From Thiotrichaceae bacterium UBA7357 (lineage in GTDB: Bacteria; Pseudomonadota; Gammaproteobacteria; Eutrophobiales; Eutrophobiaceae), in NCBI GenBank assembly GCA_002470825.1, contig DKOR01000035.1, forward strand, positions 124,001-188,000: a stretch of 64,000 nt of DNA, given 5' to 3'. The notes beneath the pieces are model-generated. The model had not been told where the DNA came from and did not search any database. It saw only the letters and a program-made list of their open reading frames with translations. Shown in pieces: positions 18,843 to 28,981 of this stretch (positions are counted from its first letter, which is position 1; each line of letters begins with the position of its first letter). Both the position numbers and the translations under genes were made by a program.

Positions 18843-19181
18843 TTATTTTTTATTGCTTTTATATCTAATATCACTATACGCCATTCGCGCTTTATTTCTA
18901 ACTTAGTTAGAGATTATATTCCATTAGAATGTCTTGCCTACAATAACGAGGATATTACTCCGCATAATAAATATGCTATCTGTTTTAGGAATAGCATAAA
19001 AGATAATTCTCTAACTATTTTCATATTTGCTTAATATGAAAAACTATAAATATGTAAGTCAACTTAGCTTACTAATATACGCATAAGAGCTGCGAAAAAT
19101 TTAGTAAAAACCTACGATAAATATAATTATGTAGATAACTTACACATTAACAAAAAATATTTTATAAAAATGACTAGTTAC
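18843..19181. other. Convergent intergenic region with three inverted repeats
   Basis: This 339-base spacer lies between the adenosyltransferase (plus) and gluQ (minus). Three perfect dyads are present. AGTTAGAGA (18905-18913) pairs with TCTCTAACT (19008-19016) over a long loop. TATGCTAT (18972-18979) pairs with ATAGCATA (18991-18998) inside that loop. TTTTCATAT (19018-19026) pairs with ATATGAAAA (19034-19042) just outside. The last could be a bidirectional terminator; the nested pair looks like a folded RNA. No open frame is seen. Confidence 0.5.
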
Positions 19182-20066
19182 TTATATTTTTATTTCTTTT
19201 TCTTTTGGAATAGAGTTGATATCCCAATTTTTAATTGCCCATTTCATTAGCGACTCAAGATCCGAATGAATAGCTTCAGAAGGTGGCATTTGACCAAGAA
19301 ACTGAAGTGCCTCGAAAATTACTCTAGATGGGTTTTTTAAGTCTATTTCAGCCGCATGAGATCGTTTGCTGACTTTACTACCATCTTTATTAATCGCGAC
19401 AGGTAAATGAAGATAGGTTGGAGTAGGTAAGCCAAGTAATTTTTGTATGTATATCTGTCTTGGAGTTGAGTTAAGTAAATCTGCCCCCCTAACAATTTGA
19501 TTAATATTTTGTTCAGCATCGTCTACAGTTACAGCAAGGTGATAGGCAAAGAGTCCATCTGTACGCTTAACAATGAAGTCACCGACATCGGACATTAGTG
19601 ATTGTGTGTACTTTCCTTGTAATAAATCATTAACAGTAATTATTTGATTATCAGTCCTGATACGAATTGAATAACGACTCAGACTATCAGCTATACCTTG
19701 AGAACATGCGCATGAATGAGGTTTTATTGATATTTTTTTACGAGTACATGAACATGAAAATGTATGCCCAAGAGAAGATAAAGTTTCAATAGCCAAGTGA
19801 TACACGGGTGTTCGTTCACTTTGATAAACGATATCACTATCCCAAGTCAATCCTATGGCCTCTAGTTGATTAAGAATAACTTTGTCTGAGCCGAATATTG
19901 TACGAGGCAAATCAACATCTTCTATTCTAACAAACCATTGACCATTATGTTGCTTAGCCTGTAAGTAACTGCCTAGTGCGGAAATAATAGAACCAAAATG
20001 CAGTGGGCCGCTTGGCGTTGGTGCAAAGCGGCCACGATATTCAGGATTATTCGTCTCGTCAGAAAT
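19182..20066 (-). CDS. gluQ: Glutamyl-Q tRNA(Asp) synthetase, apparent ATT start
   Basis: GluQ attaches glutamate to the queuosine base of tRNA(Asp). The frame contains GRFAPTPSGPLHFGS (HIGH-type loop), RIEDVD, the zinc cysteines in SCSCTRKKI and HSCACSQG, and SKRSH in place of KMSKS. The conserved N-terminus lies upstream of any ATG, GTG or TTG. After the dksA TGA the codons are CTT ATT TTA ATT TCT GAC GAG ACG, so initiation at ATT 20066 (or 20072) gives about 294-296 residues, the family length. The frame is continuous with dksA except for that UGA. Confidence 0.88.
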   Translation of the reverse strand: MSDETNNPEYRGRFAPTPSGPLHFGSIISALGSYLQAKQHNGQWFVRIEDVDLPRTIFGSDKVILNQLEAIGLTWDSDIVYQSERTPVYHLAIETLSSLGHTFSCSCTRKKISIKPHSCACSQGIADSLSRYSIRIRTDNQIITVNDLLQGKYTQSLMSDVGDFIVKRTDGLFAYHLAVTVDDAEQNINQIVRGADLLNSTPRQIYIQKLLGLPTPTYLHLPVAINKDGSKVSKRSHAAEIDLKNPSRVIFEALQFLGQMPPSEAIHSDLESLMKWAIKNWDINSIPKEKEIKI

Positions 20067-20075
20067 TAAAATAAG

Positions 20076-20945
20076 TCAGCCTAATTGACGTTCTTTAATT
20101 TCATCTAATGTTTTACAATCAATGCATTGCGTTGCAGTTGGTCTTGCTTCAAGTCTTCGAACACCTATCTCGATACCACAAACGTCACAATATCCATAAT
20201 CACGACTATCCAAGGTTAATATTGCTTCATCTATTTTACGAATTAATTTTCTTTCACGATCTCGCGTACGCAACTCCAAAGCGAATTCCTCTTCTTGAGA
20301 TGCTCTATCACTGGGGTCTGGAAAATTTGATGCCTCGTCTTGCATATGATTAACAGTACGAACAACTTCTTCCATCAAGTCATTTTTCCACGAATTGAGT
20401 ATCTCACGGAAATGTTCTGTTTGTTTCACTCCCATATATTCTTCACCTTTCCTTTCTGTATAGGGTGCAACTTTAGTTATCTTATTTCTTTTAAGTACTT
20501 TTTTGTTTTTGCTCTTTTTAGTAGTTACTTTTTCCATTCCTTCATTTTTCTTCTTAGTAGATTTGACCGATTTTTTGTTTAAAACAGCTTTTTTCTGAGT
20601 CGTTTTCTTTTTCACAGTGACTTTTTTTTGAGTCGTTTTCTTTTTCACAGGGATTTTTTTCTGAGCTGCTTTCTTTTTCACAGTGACTTTTTTCTGAGCT
20701 GCTTTCTTTTTCACAGTGACTTTTTTCTGAGTCGTTTTCTTTTTCACAGGGATTTTTTTCTGAGCTGTTTTCTTTTTCACAGTGACTTTTTTCTGAGCTG
20801 TTTTCTTTTTCACAGAAATTTTTTTCTGGGCTGTTTTCTTTTTCACAGAGACTTTTTTCTGAGCTACTTTCTTTTTCAAAGGAGCATTCTTTTTGGTCAC
20901 TTTTTTTACAGTAGTTTTTTTACTCATTTTCTTTTTGTTAGCCAT
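20076..20945 (-). CDS. dksA: DksA-family transcription factor with lysine-rich repeat N-terminus
   Basis: The C-terminal half (about residues 150-289) is complete DksA. It has the coiled-coil tip PDPSDRASQEEE carrying the DxxDxA motif, then the zinc finger CDVCGIEIG...TQCIDC. DksA binds the RNA polymerase secondary channel and acts with ppGpp. The N-terminal half is a basic tail with nine copies of an 11-residue unit such as KKKTAQKKVTV, histone H1-like. The ATG at 20945 (GGAGAT seven bases upstream) is preferred to one at 20978. The length, 289, is about twice that of E. coli DksA (151). gluQ follows within ten bases. Confidence 0.9.
   Translation of the reverse strand: MANKKKMSKKTTVKKVTKKNAPLKKKVAQKKVSVKKKTAQKKISVKKKTAQKKVTVKKKTAQKKIPVKKKTTQKKVTVKKKAAQKKVTVKKKAAQKKIPVKKKTTQKKVTVKKKTTQKKAVLNKKSVKSTKKKNEGMEKVTTKKSKNKKVLKRNKITKVAPYTERKGEEYMGVKQTEHFREILNSWKNDLMEEVVRTVNHMQDEASNFPDPSDRASQEEEFALELRTRDRERKLIRKIDEAILTLDSRDYGYCDVCGIEIGVRRLEARPTATQCIDCKTLDEIKERQLG
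20585..20888 (-). repeat. Nine tandem 33-base coding repeats in dksA
   Basis: The plus-strand pattern, with core CTTTCTTTTTCACAG preceded by TTTTTTCTGAG, recurs nine times at 33-base spacing with few changes. In the protein this is an 11-residue lysine-rich unit. The repeats are in frame, so copy-number changes alter tail length without breaking the gene. Confidence 0.9.
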
Positions 20946-21026
20946 TTCAAATCTCCGGCCAGTAAAATCAGCGTGCATCTATACCAGAAAGATAGTAGCG
21001 AAGCAATTTTGAGTGGTAAATACCAT

Positions 21027-21755
21027 TCATGAGTTAAGCTCTGGTGATTCAATAAACATACGGGTTGCACCAGCAACAGCTACTGGCATAGCAAAGAAAT
21101 TAATAATAGGGACCATTGTTAAAAACATAACTCCAGAGCCAAAACCATACGCAAGTTGACGATTTGATCTAAATCTCTCTCGTTGAACCTTAAAGCTAAT
21201 ATCATGATTTCCCATCGGATAGTCCCCATACTCAATAGTCAACATCCACGCTGTGAAAAAAAGCCATATAAATGGCGCTGCAATATTAATTATGGGAAGT
21301 AGAAAAAGAATCAAAAGTGGCAACGCACGAATAATAAAATATAAGAACTTTTGTAACTCCATTTTAAATGCCAACATAATCACTTCTGCATAATTTTCCT
21401 TAGTTTCAGATTTTTTTTCACTACCAGTTATTGAGCGCTCTACAGCAGCCGATAAAAAGCCATTGAAAGGAGCACCAATGAAATTAGCAATGACTGAAAA
21501 TAAAAAGAAAACGATTGCTAAGGCAATAATTATAAAAATTGGCCAAAGCAACCATGTTAGCCATTCCAACCAATGCCATTGTGATAAATAAGTATCAATA
21601 AATCTGTTAAGCGTGTTGGCTCCAGATAGTATGATGCCAGCAAATAAAAAACTATTTATTAGCAACGGTATTATCACATAAATACGAATACCTGGTTTGA
21701 AAATTAGTTTGAACCCAGAGATCGAGTAATTAATGCCCAATAAGAATTTTCTCAT
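21027..21755 (-). CDS. cysZ: CysZ/EI24-family membrane protein (sulfate uptake)
   Basis: The 242-residue integral membrane protein has four main hydrophobic segments. Signature regions are GLISY-like GINYSISGFKLIFKPGIR at the N-terminus, NFIGAPFNGFLSAAVE (about 90-105), the ALPLLILFLLPIINIAAPFIW span, and EYGDYPMGNHDISF (about 172-185). These match CysZ, a sulfate/sulfite permease of the inner membrane. It is probably in a run with queF (upstream) and the dksA-gluQ pair (downstream). Confidence 0.88.
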   Translation of the reverse strand: MRKFLLGINYSISGFKLIFKPGIRIYVIIPLLINSFLFAGIILSGANTLNRFIDTYLSQWHWLEWLTWLLWPIFIIIALAIVFFLFSVIANFIGAPFNGFLSAAVERSITGSEKKSETKENYAEVIMLAFKMELQKFLYFIIRALPLLILFLLPIINIAAPFIWLFFTAWMLTIEYGDYPMGNHDISFKVQRERFRSNRQLAYGFGSGVMFLTMVPIINFFAMPVAVAGATRMFIESPELNS

Positions 21756-21769
21756 GTTAATTTTTCTTC

Positions 21770-22159
21770 TTAAGAGATATTAATATCTGTTCTAGGCGAC
21801 CATCCTTCTTTCAGATGTTCAACAGCAACCGTGGTATAAATACCGCCACGAGGATTAAAAATTGCTGTCAGCTTCATAAAACGTGGGGATGACACTGAAA
21901 TTAAATCATCCAGTATTTGATTAGTAACAGCCTCATGAAAGCCACCTTGTTCTCTGTAATGTAAGACGTAGAACTTCAATGATTTAAGTTCAATGCATAA
22001 TTCATCCGGAATATACTCAATTTCGAGTTTTGCAAAATCAGGTTGACCTGTTTTTGGACACAGACAAGTAAACTCAGGCACATCAATTCGGATAGTAAAA
22101 TCACGCTCAGACTTAGGATTTGGAAATGTTTCAAGTGTATCAATAGATTGGTTAGGCAT
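21770..22159 (-). CDS. queF: NADPH-dependent 7-cyano-7-deazaguanine reductase, unimodular QueF
   Basis: QueF reduces preQ0 to preQ1 in queuosine synthesis. The 129-residue, YkvM-type short form has the catalytic Cys34 in [13 protein letters not shown] with the acidic partner at D41, and the QueF motif ELKSLK at 57-62. It lies in the same strand block as gluQ, which modifies the queuosine of tRNA(Asp), so synthesis and use of queuosine are clustered. Confidence 0.94.
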   Translation of the reverse strand: MPNQSIDTLETFPNPKSERDFTIRIDVPEFTCLCPKTGQPDFAKLEIEYIPDELCIELKSLKFYVLHYREQGGFHEAVTNQILDDLISVSSPRFMKLTAIFNPRGGIYTTVAVEHLKEGWSPRTDINIS

Positions 22160-22356
22160 TCAGTAAAACTCTTTTTAGTTATAACAAAAGGAACGATATC
22201 ATAGTCCATTTTTAATGTTGTTACAGGACTTATTAGGTATTTTTTAAATGCAAAATAAATTGTTTTATATCATCAGATTAGAAGATTTTTGAAATGTATT
22301 TTATAGGATAGTATTACGCTTGGACAGCGACTTCAATCTCTAGTATTGTACTATAT

Positions 22357-25300
22357 ATGCGTTTGTGTAATATAAAACTTTCAGGCTTTAAATCTTTTGT
22401 AGATTCAACTAATCTAATCATCCCCGGTAGTCTTATTGGCGTGGTTGGACCGAATGGTTGTGGTAAATCAAATATTATAGACGCCGTAACATGGGTAATG
22501 GGGGAAAGTTCTGCAAAACATCTTCGAGGTGAATCAATCACAGACGTTATTTTCAGCGGCTCAAGCGCTAGGCAGGCGGTTAGCCAAGCATCAGTTGAGC
22601 TTGTTTTTGATAATTCAGGAAATAAACTAGGTGGGCAGTATGCAAGCTACAATGAGATTTCAATCAAACGTCAGATTGGTCGAGATGCGGTTTCTACGTA
22701 TTATTTAAATGGTACACGTTGTCGTCGAAGAGACATCACTGCGATTTTTCTTGGTACAGGCCTAGGACCCCGTAGTTATGCGATAATTGAGCAAGGTATG
22801 ATTTCAAGATTGATTGAAGCAAAGCCTGAAGAATTAAGAGTCTATATCGAGGAAGCTGCAGGAATATCTAAATATCGCGAACGTCGTCGAGAAACAGAAA
22901 ATCGTATTAGGCACACCAAAGAGAATATTGAACGATTAACTGATATTCGTGAAGAGTTAGAAAAGCAGTTAAATCATTTGCAGCGACAAGCAAAAGCCGC
23001 AGAACGTTACAAGAACTTGAAACAAGATCAACGGAAGTTGAGTTGTGAGTTACTCGCGCTGAATTGGCATGATCTGAATAGGGAAATGAATTCGCTCAAA
23101 GTAGAATCTACCAAAAGAGAAAATGAAGTAGAAGCTTCTATTGCAAAAGTCCGCGAAACTGAAGCAGAAATTGAAAATCATCGTGATGATTTAAGCAAAT
23201 CAAATGAACATTTTAACAATAAGCAATCAGAATACTATAAAGTGGGGAGTGATATCTCTCAGTATGAACAAAAACTCCAGCATACCCGAGAGAAAATTAC
23301 GTCTATCGAAAAAGAACTCAAAAAAACTAGAGAATCGCATACTAATATAAGCGTACAACATGAACAAGATAAGGCCGAGTATAAAAAACTCCATGCTGAG
23401 TCAATTATCCTTGAACCAAAACTTATAGATTTTAGAGACGGCAGTAATAAGGCATATGAAATTCTCAATATTGCTGAAGAATCAATGCAAGAGTGGCAAA
23501 CTGAATGGGATATATTTAACGAATCATTTTCTGAGTTAGCCCGACAAGAACAAGTAGATAAAACACGTTTTGAGCATCTTGAGTTTAGTATTGAAGAACA
23601 CGCTGAACGAAAAATCATATTAGATAAAGAAATTTCTAAGTTTGAAGAATCTGATCTTGATAACAGCATTCAGTATTTAATCAATCGTCTGAAAGAAGAA
23701 GAAGATAAACAAGCTGAACTGCTAAAATTACATTCTAACAAACAGAATACAGTTAAAGAATATCGTGAAAAAGTTAAAGTGTTGTCAATGAGCCTTGATA
23801 CTGCTCGTCAAGAATATCAACATATTAAAGGACGTTTGGCTTCTCTGGAGACATTACAGCAGTCTACTATTGAAAATGATCAAGAACTTAGTGTTTGGCT
23901 AGAAGAACATGATCTGACTCAACAAAAACGACTTTCTCAATCTATAAAAATTGACTCAAAATGGACTCAAGCACTGGAAACAGTTATAGGTACTCATCTG
24001 CATGATTTCTGTGTAGACGATATCGACGTTTATCTAAACAAATTAGAATTAGCGCCGGGGAAAATAGGACTCATCAATACATCTTGGAATGATGTTTCAA
24101 TTGATGCAACGCAAAAGCCTCGTTTAATAGATAAAATTAAAACCGATATACGAATTCCATCTTTACTTGAAAATGTATTTCTTGCTGAGACTACTGAAGA
24201 AGCTAGCAAATTATTGTCTAGCTTGTCTATAGGGCAAACCGTCGTTACACAAAAGGGTGTTTGGATGAGTCACGAGTGGGTTGTTGTCAATAATTCTAGT
24301 GAGCCCAGCATTGGTGTTTTAAATCGAGAAACAGAAATCACTGCAATTAAGCAAGATCTCAAAAATAGAGAAGAAAAAGTTAAACGTATAGAGATTGAAT
24401 TGTATACTAATCAAGCAGTCCTCGAAGAAGCTGAGTTGATACTTGATAAACAGCAAACTTCATTAAGTAATCAGCAGCAAGAGATCTCAAACGTACGAAC
24501 AAATCTAGCATCTTCTCAAACTGAAGCACATCAACAAACAATGCGCTATCAACAATTTTTAGAAGAGCGTGAATTAAATCAAGAACAAAATGACATGGAT
24601 AAAGTAGAAGTTGAGTCTATACGAAAACATTTAGATCAACTTGATAAAAATAAGTTACGACTACAGAAACAACGGGCTGAGTTATCTAATGCAAAAGATC
24701 AGCACCGTCAATCTTTAAATAATGCAAGAAAACGTTGGCAAGAGACACATAACGAGAGTCATGGTATTGCATTACAGTTAGAGGCATATAGCTCTCGACG
24801 TGCATCATATGAACAAACAATTAAACGTAATGAGATTCAAGTTTCACAATTGATGGTGAAAATTAATGAACTAGAAAAATACTTGTCAGAAAACAAGTCG
24901 CCAATTCTTTTAATACAAGAAAAAATTGAAATTTGTCTAAACGACAAAATAAATACTGAAGAAAACTTGAGAGATGCTAAAGCAAATATGCAAGGTATCG
25001 AATTAAATATGCGAGAGTCAGAGAAAAATAAGCAAGAATACGAAAAAGGGTTAGATATTCTCAGAACGGATCTTGAAAAGGCAAGATTGGGTGTTAACAG
25101 TTGTCAGGTAAGACTTGAGGCGGTTGAAGAGCAACTGTCTGCTGAAAAACAAAATACAAAAGAATTACTTGAATCAATTGAAAATGGCGCTAATCAAGAA
25201 GATTGGAACAATCAATTGGAGGTTTTGGATCGTAAAATTCAACGTCTGGGGCCAATCAATCTAGCAGCTATTGATGAGTACACACAAAATTCTGAACGTA

Positions 25301-25863
25301 AGACACATCTTGATAGTCAACACAAAGATTTAGTTGATGCATTATCCACACTCGAAAACGCTATTAGTAAGATTGACAAAGAGACTAGAACTCTTTTTAA
25401 AGAAACATTTGATGAGCTCAATACAAACATTAAAGAAATGTTTCCAAAGTTGTTTGGTGGAGGTCATGCGTATCTTGAGTTAATAGGTGATGATTTATTA
25501 CAAACAGGTGTTACCATAATGGCTCGACCTCCCGGCAAGAAAAATAGTAATATTCACCTGTTGTCAGGTGGTGAAAAAGCTCTTACTGCTGTTGCGCTTG
25601 TCTTTGGAATATTTAAACTTAACCCCGCACCTTTTTGTATCTTAGATGAAGTTGATGCACCTCTTGATGATACTAACGTTGGACGATTTTGTGAATTGGT
25701 TAAATCGATGTCAGATGAAGTTCAATTTATTTTTATTACACATAATAAGATTACTATGGAGATAGCTAATCAGCTTTTAGGGGTTACAATGCACGAGGCC
25801 GGTGTGTCACGTCTCGTCTCAGTAGATATGGATGAGGCAGTTGGTTTAGCAGCAATTGCTTAG
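22357..25863 (+). CDS. smc: Chromosome partition protein SMC
   Basis: The 1168-residue condensin ATPase has Walker A GPNGCGKSN (about 31-39), a first coiled coil (about 170-510), a hinge (about 520-660), a second coiled coil (to about 1000), the signature HLLSGGEKALTA (about 1070) and Walker B FCILDEVDAPLDD (about 1093). It organises and segregates the chromosome with ScpAB, which are not in this window. Divergent from queF and followed by zipA and ligA, an order common in gammaproteobacteria. Confidence 0.97.
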   Translation: MRLCNIKLSGFKSFVDSTNLIIPGSLIGVVGPNGCGKSNIIDAVTWVMGESSAKHLRGESITDVIFSGSSARQAVSQASVELVFDNSGNKLGGQYASYNEISIKRQIGRDAVSTYYLNGTRCRRRDITAIFLGTGLGPRSYAIIEQGMISRLIEAKPEELRVYIEEAAGISKYRERRRETENRIRHTKENIERLTDIREELEKQLNHLQRQAKAAERYKNLKQDQRKLSCELLALNWHDLNREMNSLKVESTKRENEVEASIAKVRETEAEIENHRDDLSKSNEHFNNKQSEYYKVGSDISQYEQKLQHTREKITSIEKELKKTRESHTNISVQHEQDKAEYKKLHAESIILEPKLIDFRDGSNKAYEILNIAEESMQEWQTEWDIFNESFSELARQEQVDKTRFEHLEFSIEEHAERKIILDKEISKFEESDLDNSIQYLINRLKEEEDKQAELLKLHSNKQNTVKEYREKVKVLSMSLDTARQEYQHIKGRLASLETLQQSTIENDQELSVWLEEHDLTQQKRLSQSIKIDSKWTQALETVIGTHLHDFCVDDIDVYLNKLELAPGKIGLINTSWNDVSIDATQKPRLIDKIKTDIRIPSLLENVFLAETTEEASKLLSSLSIGQTVVTQKGVWMSHEWVVVNNSSEPSIGVLNRETEITAIKQDLKNREEKVKRIEIELYTNQAVLEEAELILDKQQTSLSNQQQEISNVRTNLASSQTEAHQQTMRYQQFLEERELNQEQNDMDKVEVESIRKHLDQLDKNKLRLQKQRAELSNAKDQHRQSLNNARKRWQETHNESHGIALQLEAYSSRRASYEQTIKRNEIQVSQLMVKINELEKYLSENKSPILLIQEKIEICLNDKINTEENLRDAKANMQGIELNMRESEKNKQEYEKGLDILRTDLEKARLGVNSCQVRLEAVEEQLSAEKQNTKELLESIENGANQEDWNNQLEVLDRKIQRLGPINLAAIDEYTQNSERKTHLDSQHKDLVDALSTLENAISKIDKETRTLFKETFDELNTNIKEMFPKLFGGGHAYLELIGDDLLQTGVTIMARPPGKKNSNIHLLSGGEKALTAVALVFGIFKLNPAPFCILDEVDAPLDDTNVGRFCELVKSMSDEVQFIFITHNKITMEIANQLLGVTMHEAGVSRLVSVDMDEAVGLAAIA

Positions 25864-25955
25864 TCTATTTCGAAGACTTATTTTTAGTTTTGAGTGTTTA
25901 TATTACAACTTTTACACGGATTTCGATTAATACATATAGTGAGTCTTAAACGTCT

Positions 25956-26816
25956 ATGGATAAGCTGCGTCTAACATTATTAATAGTTGGGTGCTTTATA
26001 GTTTTAGGTATTTATCTATGGGAAATATTTAGCAAGACAAATTCAAAGAAGCAAACTGCGATTCTTGATGATATCCCACTAGCGCCATTAAATAATGAAG
26101 TAGATGATCATGCTGAAGCAATGGTAGATTTGGGAGGCTTATTAAATCGGTCAAAAGATCAGGCTTCAGTAGAAAATATCTTAATTGAACCCTTAATTAA
26201 TCAAAAAAAATCAAATGATCAGAATGATACTAATGACGAATCACTACTGACAACACTGATGAATATGAAGGATCATGAGACAAAGCCGACCGAAAATAGT
26301 AGCCATTATCAATTTCCTGAGGTTGGAGAAAAAATACAAGGAAATAAAGATGAAATAACACTAAATCAATTTGACCACAATGATAGCCTATTAGAAGAAA
26401 ATCAAAACACTGAAGATATGATAGTTCTGTATATTACTAGTCCAGAATATATATCATTTAATGGTCTATCAATCAGTAAGGCTGCTGATGTAATTGGAAT
26501 GATTTATGGTCATATGAATATTTTTCATCACTTTGGGCCAGCGGAGCTTCATTCTGGGCAGCCTTTATTTAGTACTGCTAATATGTATGAACCAGGAACA
26601 TTTGATCTTGGACGAATGGCCGATTTTAATACTAAAGGTATTGTAATGTTTATGTATTCACCTGCTTCAATTGATGCCTGCGCAATATTTGAGCTGTACT
26701 TAAACACCACGCAACGAATGGCTAACTTATTAGGTGGTGATGTGCGAACATCTGATAATAAAATTTTAAGCACTATTTCTATTAATGAACTACGTGATAA
26801 AGCAGCATTTTTTTAA
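25956..26816 (+). CDS. zipA: Cell division protein ZipA
   Basis: The 286-residue protein has an N-terminal membrane anchor (about residues 5-24), a charged, Asn/Asp-rich linker (about 30-150) and a C-terminal FtsZ-binding domain (about 152-286) with DMIVLYITSPEYISFNGLSI and MYEPGTFDLGRM. ZipA tethers the FtsZ ring to the inner membrane. The gene lies 92 bases after smc and 17 before ligA. Confidence 0.9.
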   Translation: MDKLRLTLLIVGCFIVLGIYLWEIFSKTNSKKQTAILDDIPLAPLNNEVDDHAEAMVDLGGLLNRSKDQASVENILIEPLINQKKSNDQNDTNDESLLTTLMNMKDHETKPTENSSHYQFPEVGEKIQGNKDEITLNQFDHNDSLLEENQNTEDMIVLYITSPEYISFNGLSISKAADVIGMIYGHMNIFHHFGPAELHSGQPLFSTANMYEPGTFDLGRMADFNTKGIVMFMYSPASIDACAIFELYLNTTQRMANLLGGDVRTSDNKILSTISINELRDKAAFF

Positions 26817-26833
26817 GAAAATAAACAATCTAA

Positions 26834-28852
<2,019 letters not shown>

Positions 28853-28882
28853 AAACAAGAAATTAGATAAAATACTTCATGA

Positions 28883-28909
28883 TTATTTTGATTTCATATA
28901 TCAAAATAA
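28883..28909. terminator. Bidirectional AT-rich terminator hairpin between ligA and nadB
   Basis: A perfect 10-base inverted repeat, TTATTTTGAT (28883-28892) / ATCAAAATAA (28900-28909), with a 7-base loop lies between the convergent stops. Its arms resemble the hairpin at 5460-5481 (TTTTGA/TCAAAA core), suggesting a common terminator style. Confidence 0.55.
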
Positions 28910-28981
28910 GAATCAAATTATAATTGTGGTGTACTTAGGATTCTATTTCTTACTATTTTAGGTTTATTAAAAGTAATCTGA

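Noticed and set aside
19182..19910. gluQ called from the TTG at 19910 (starting LPRTIF)
   Set aside because: This would remove GRFAPTPSGPLHFGS and RIEDVD, which are intact upstream in the same frame; the TTG is an internal leucine codon.
20585..20888. Regular 33-base repeats resembling a CRISPR array
   Set aside because: The units are directly tandem with no spacers, lie inside a coding frame, and no cas gene is near.
20628..21032. Plus-strand open frame rich in Phe, Leu and Ser repeats opposite dksA
   Set aside because: It is the antisense shadow of the lysine repeats; there is no ribosome site and the repeats make sense only as DksA coding.
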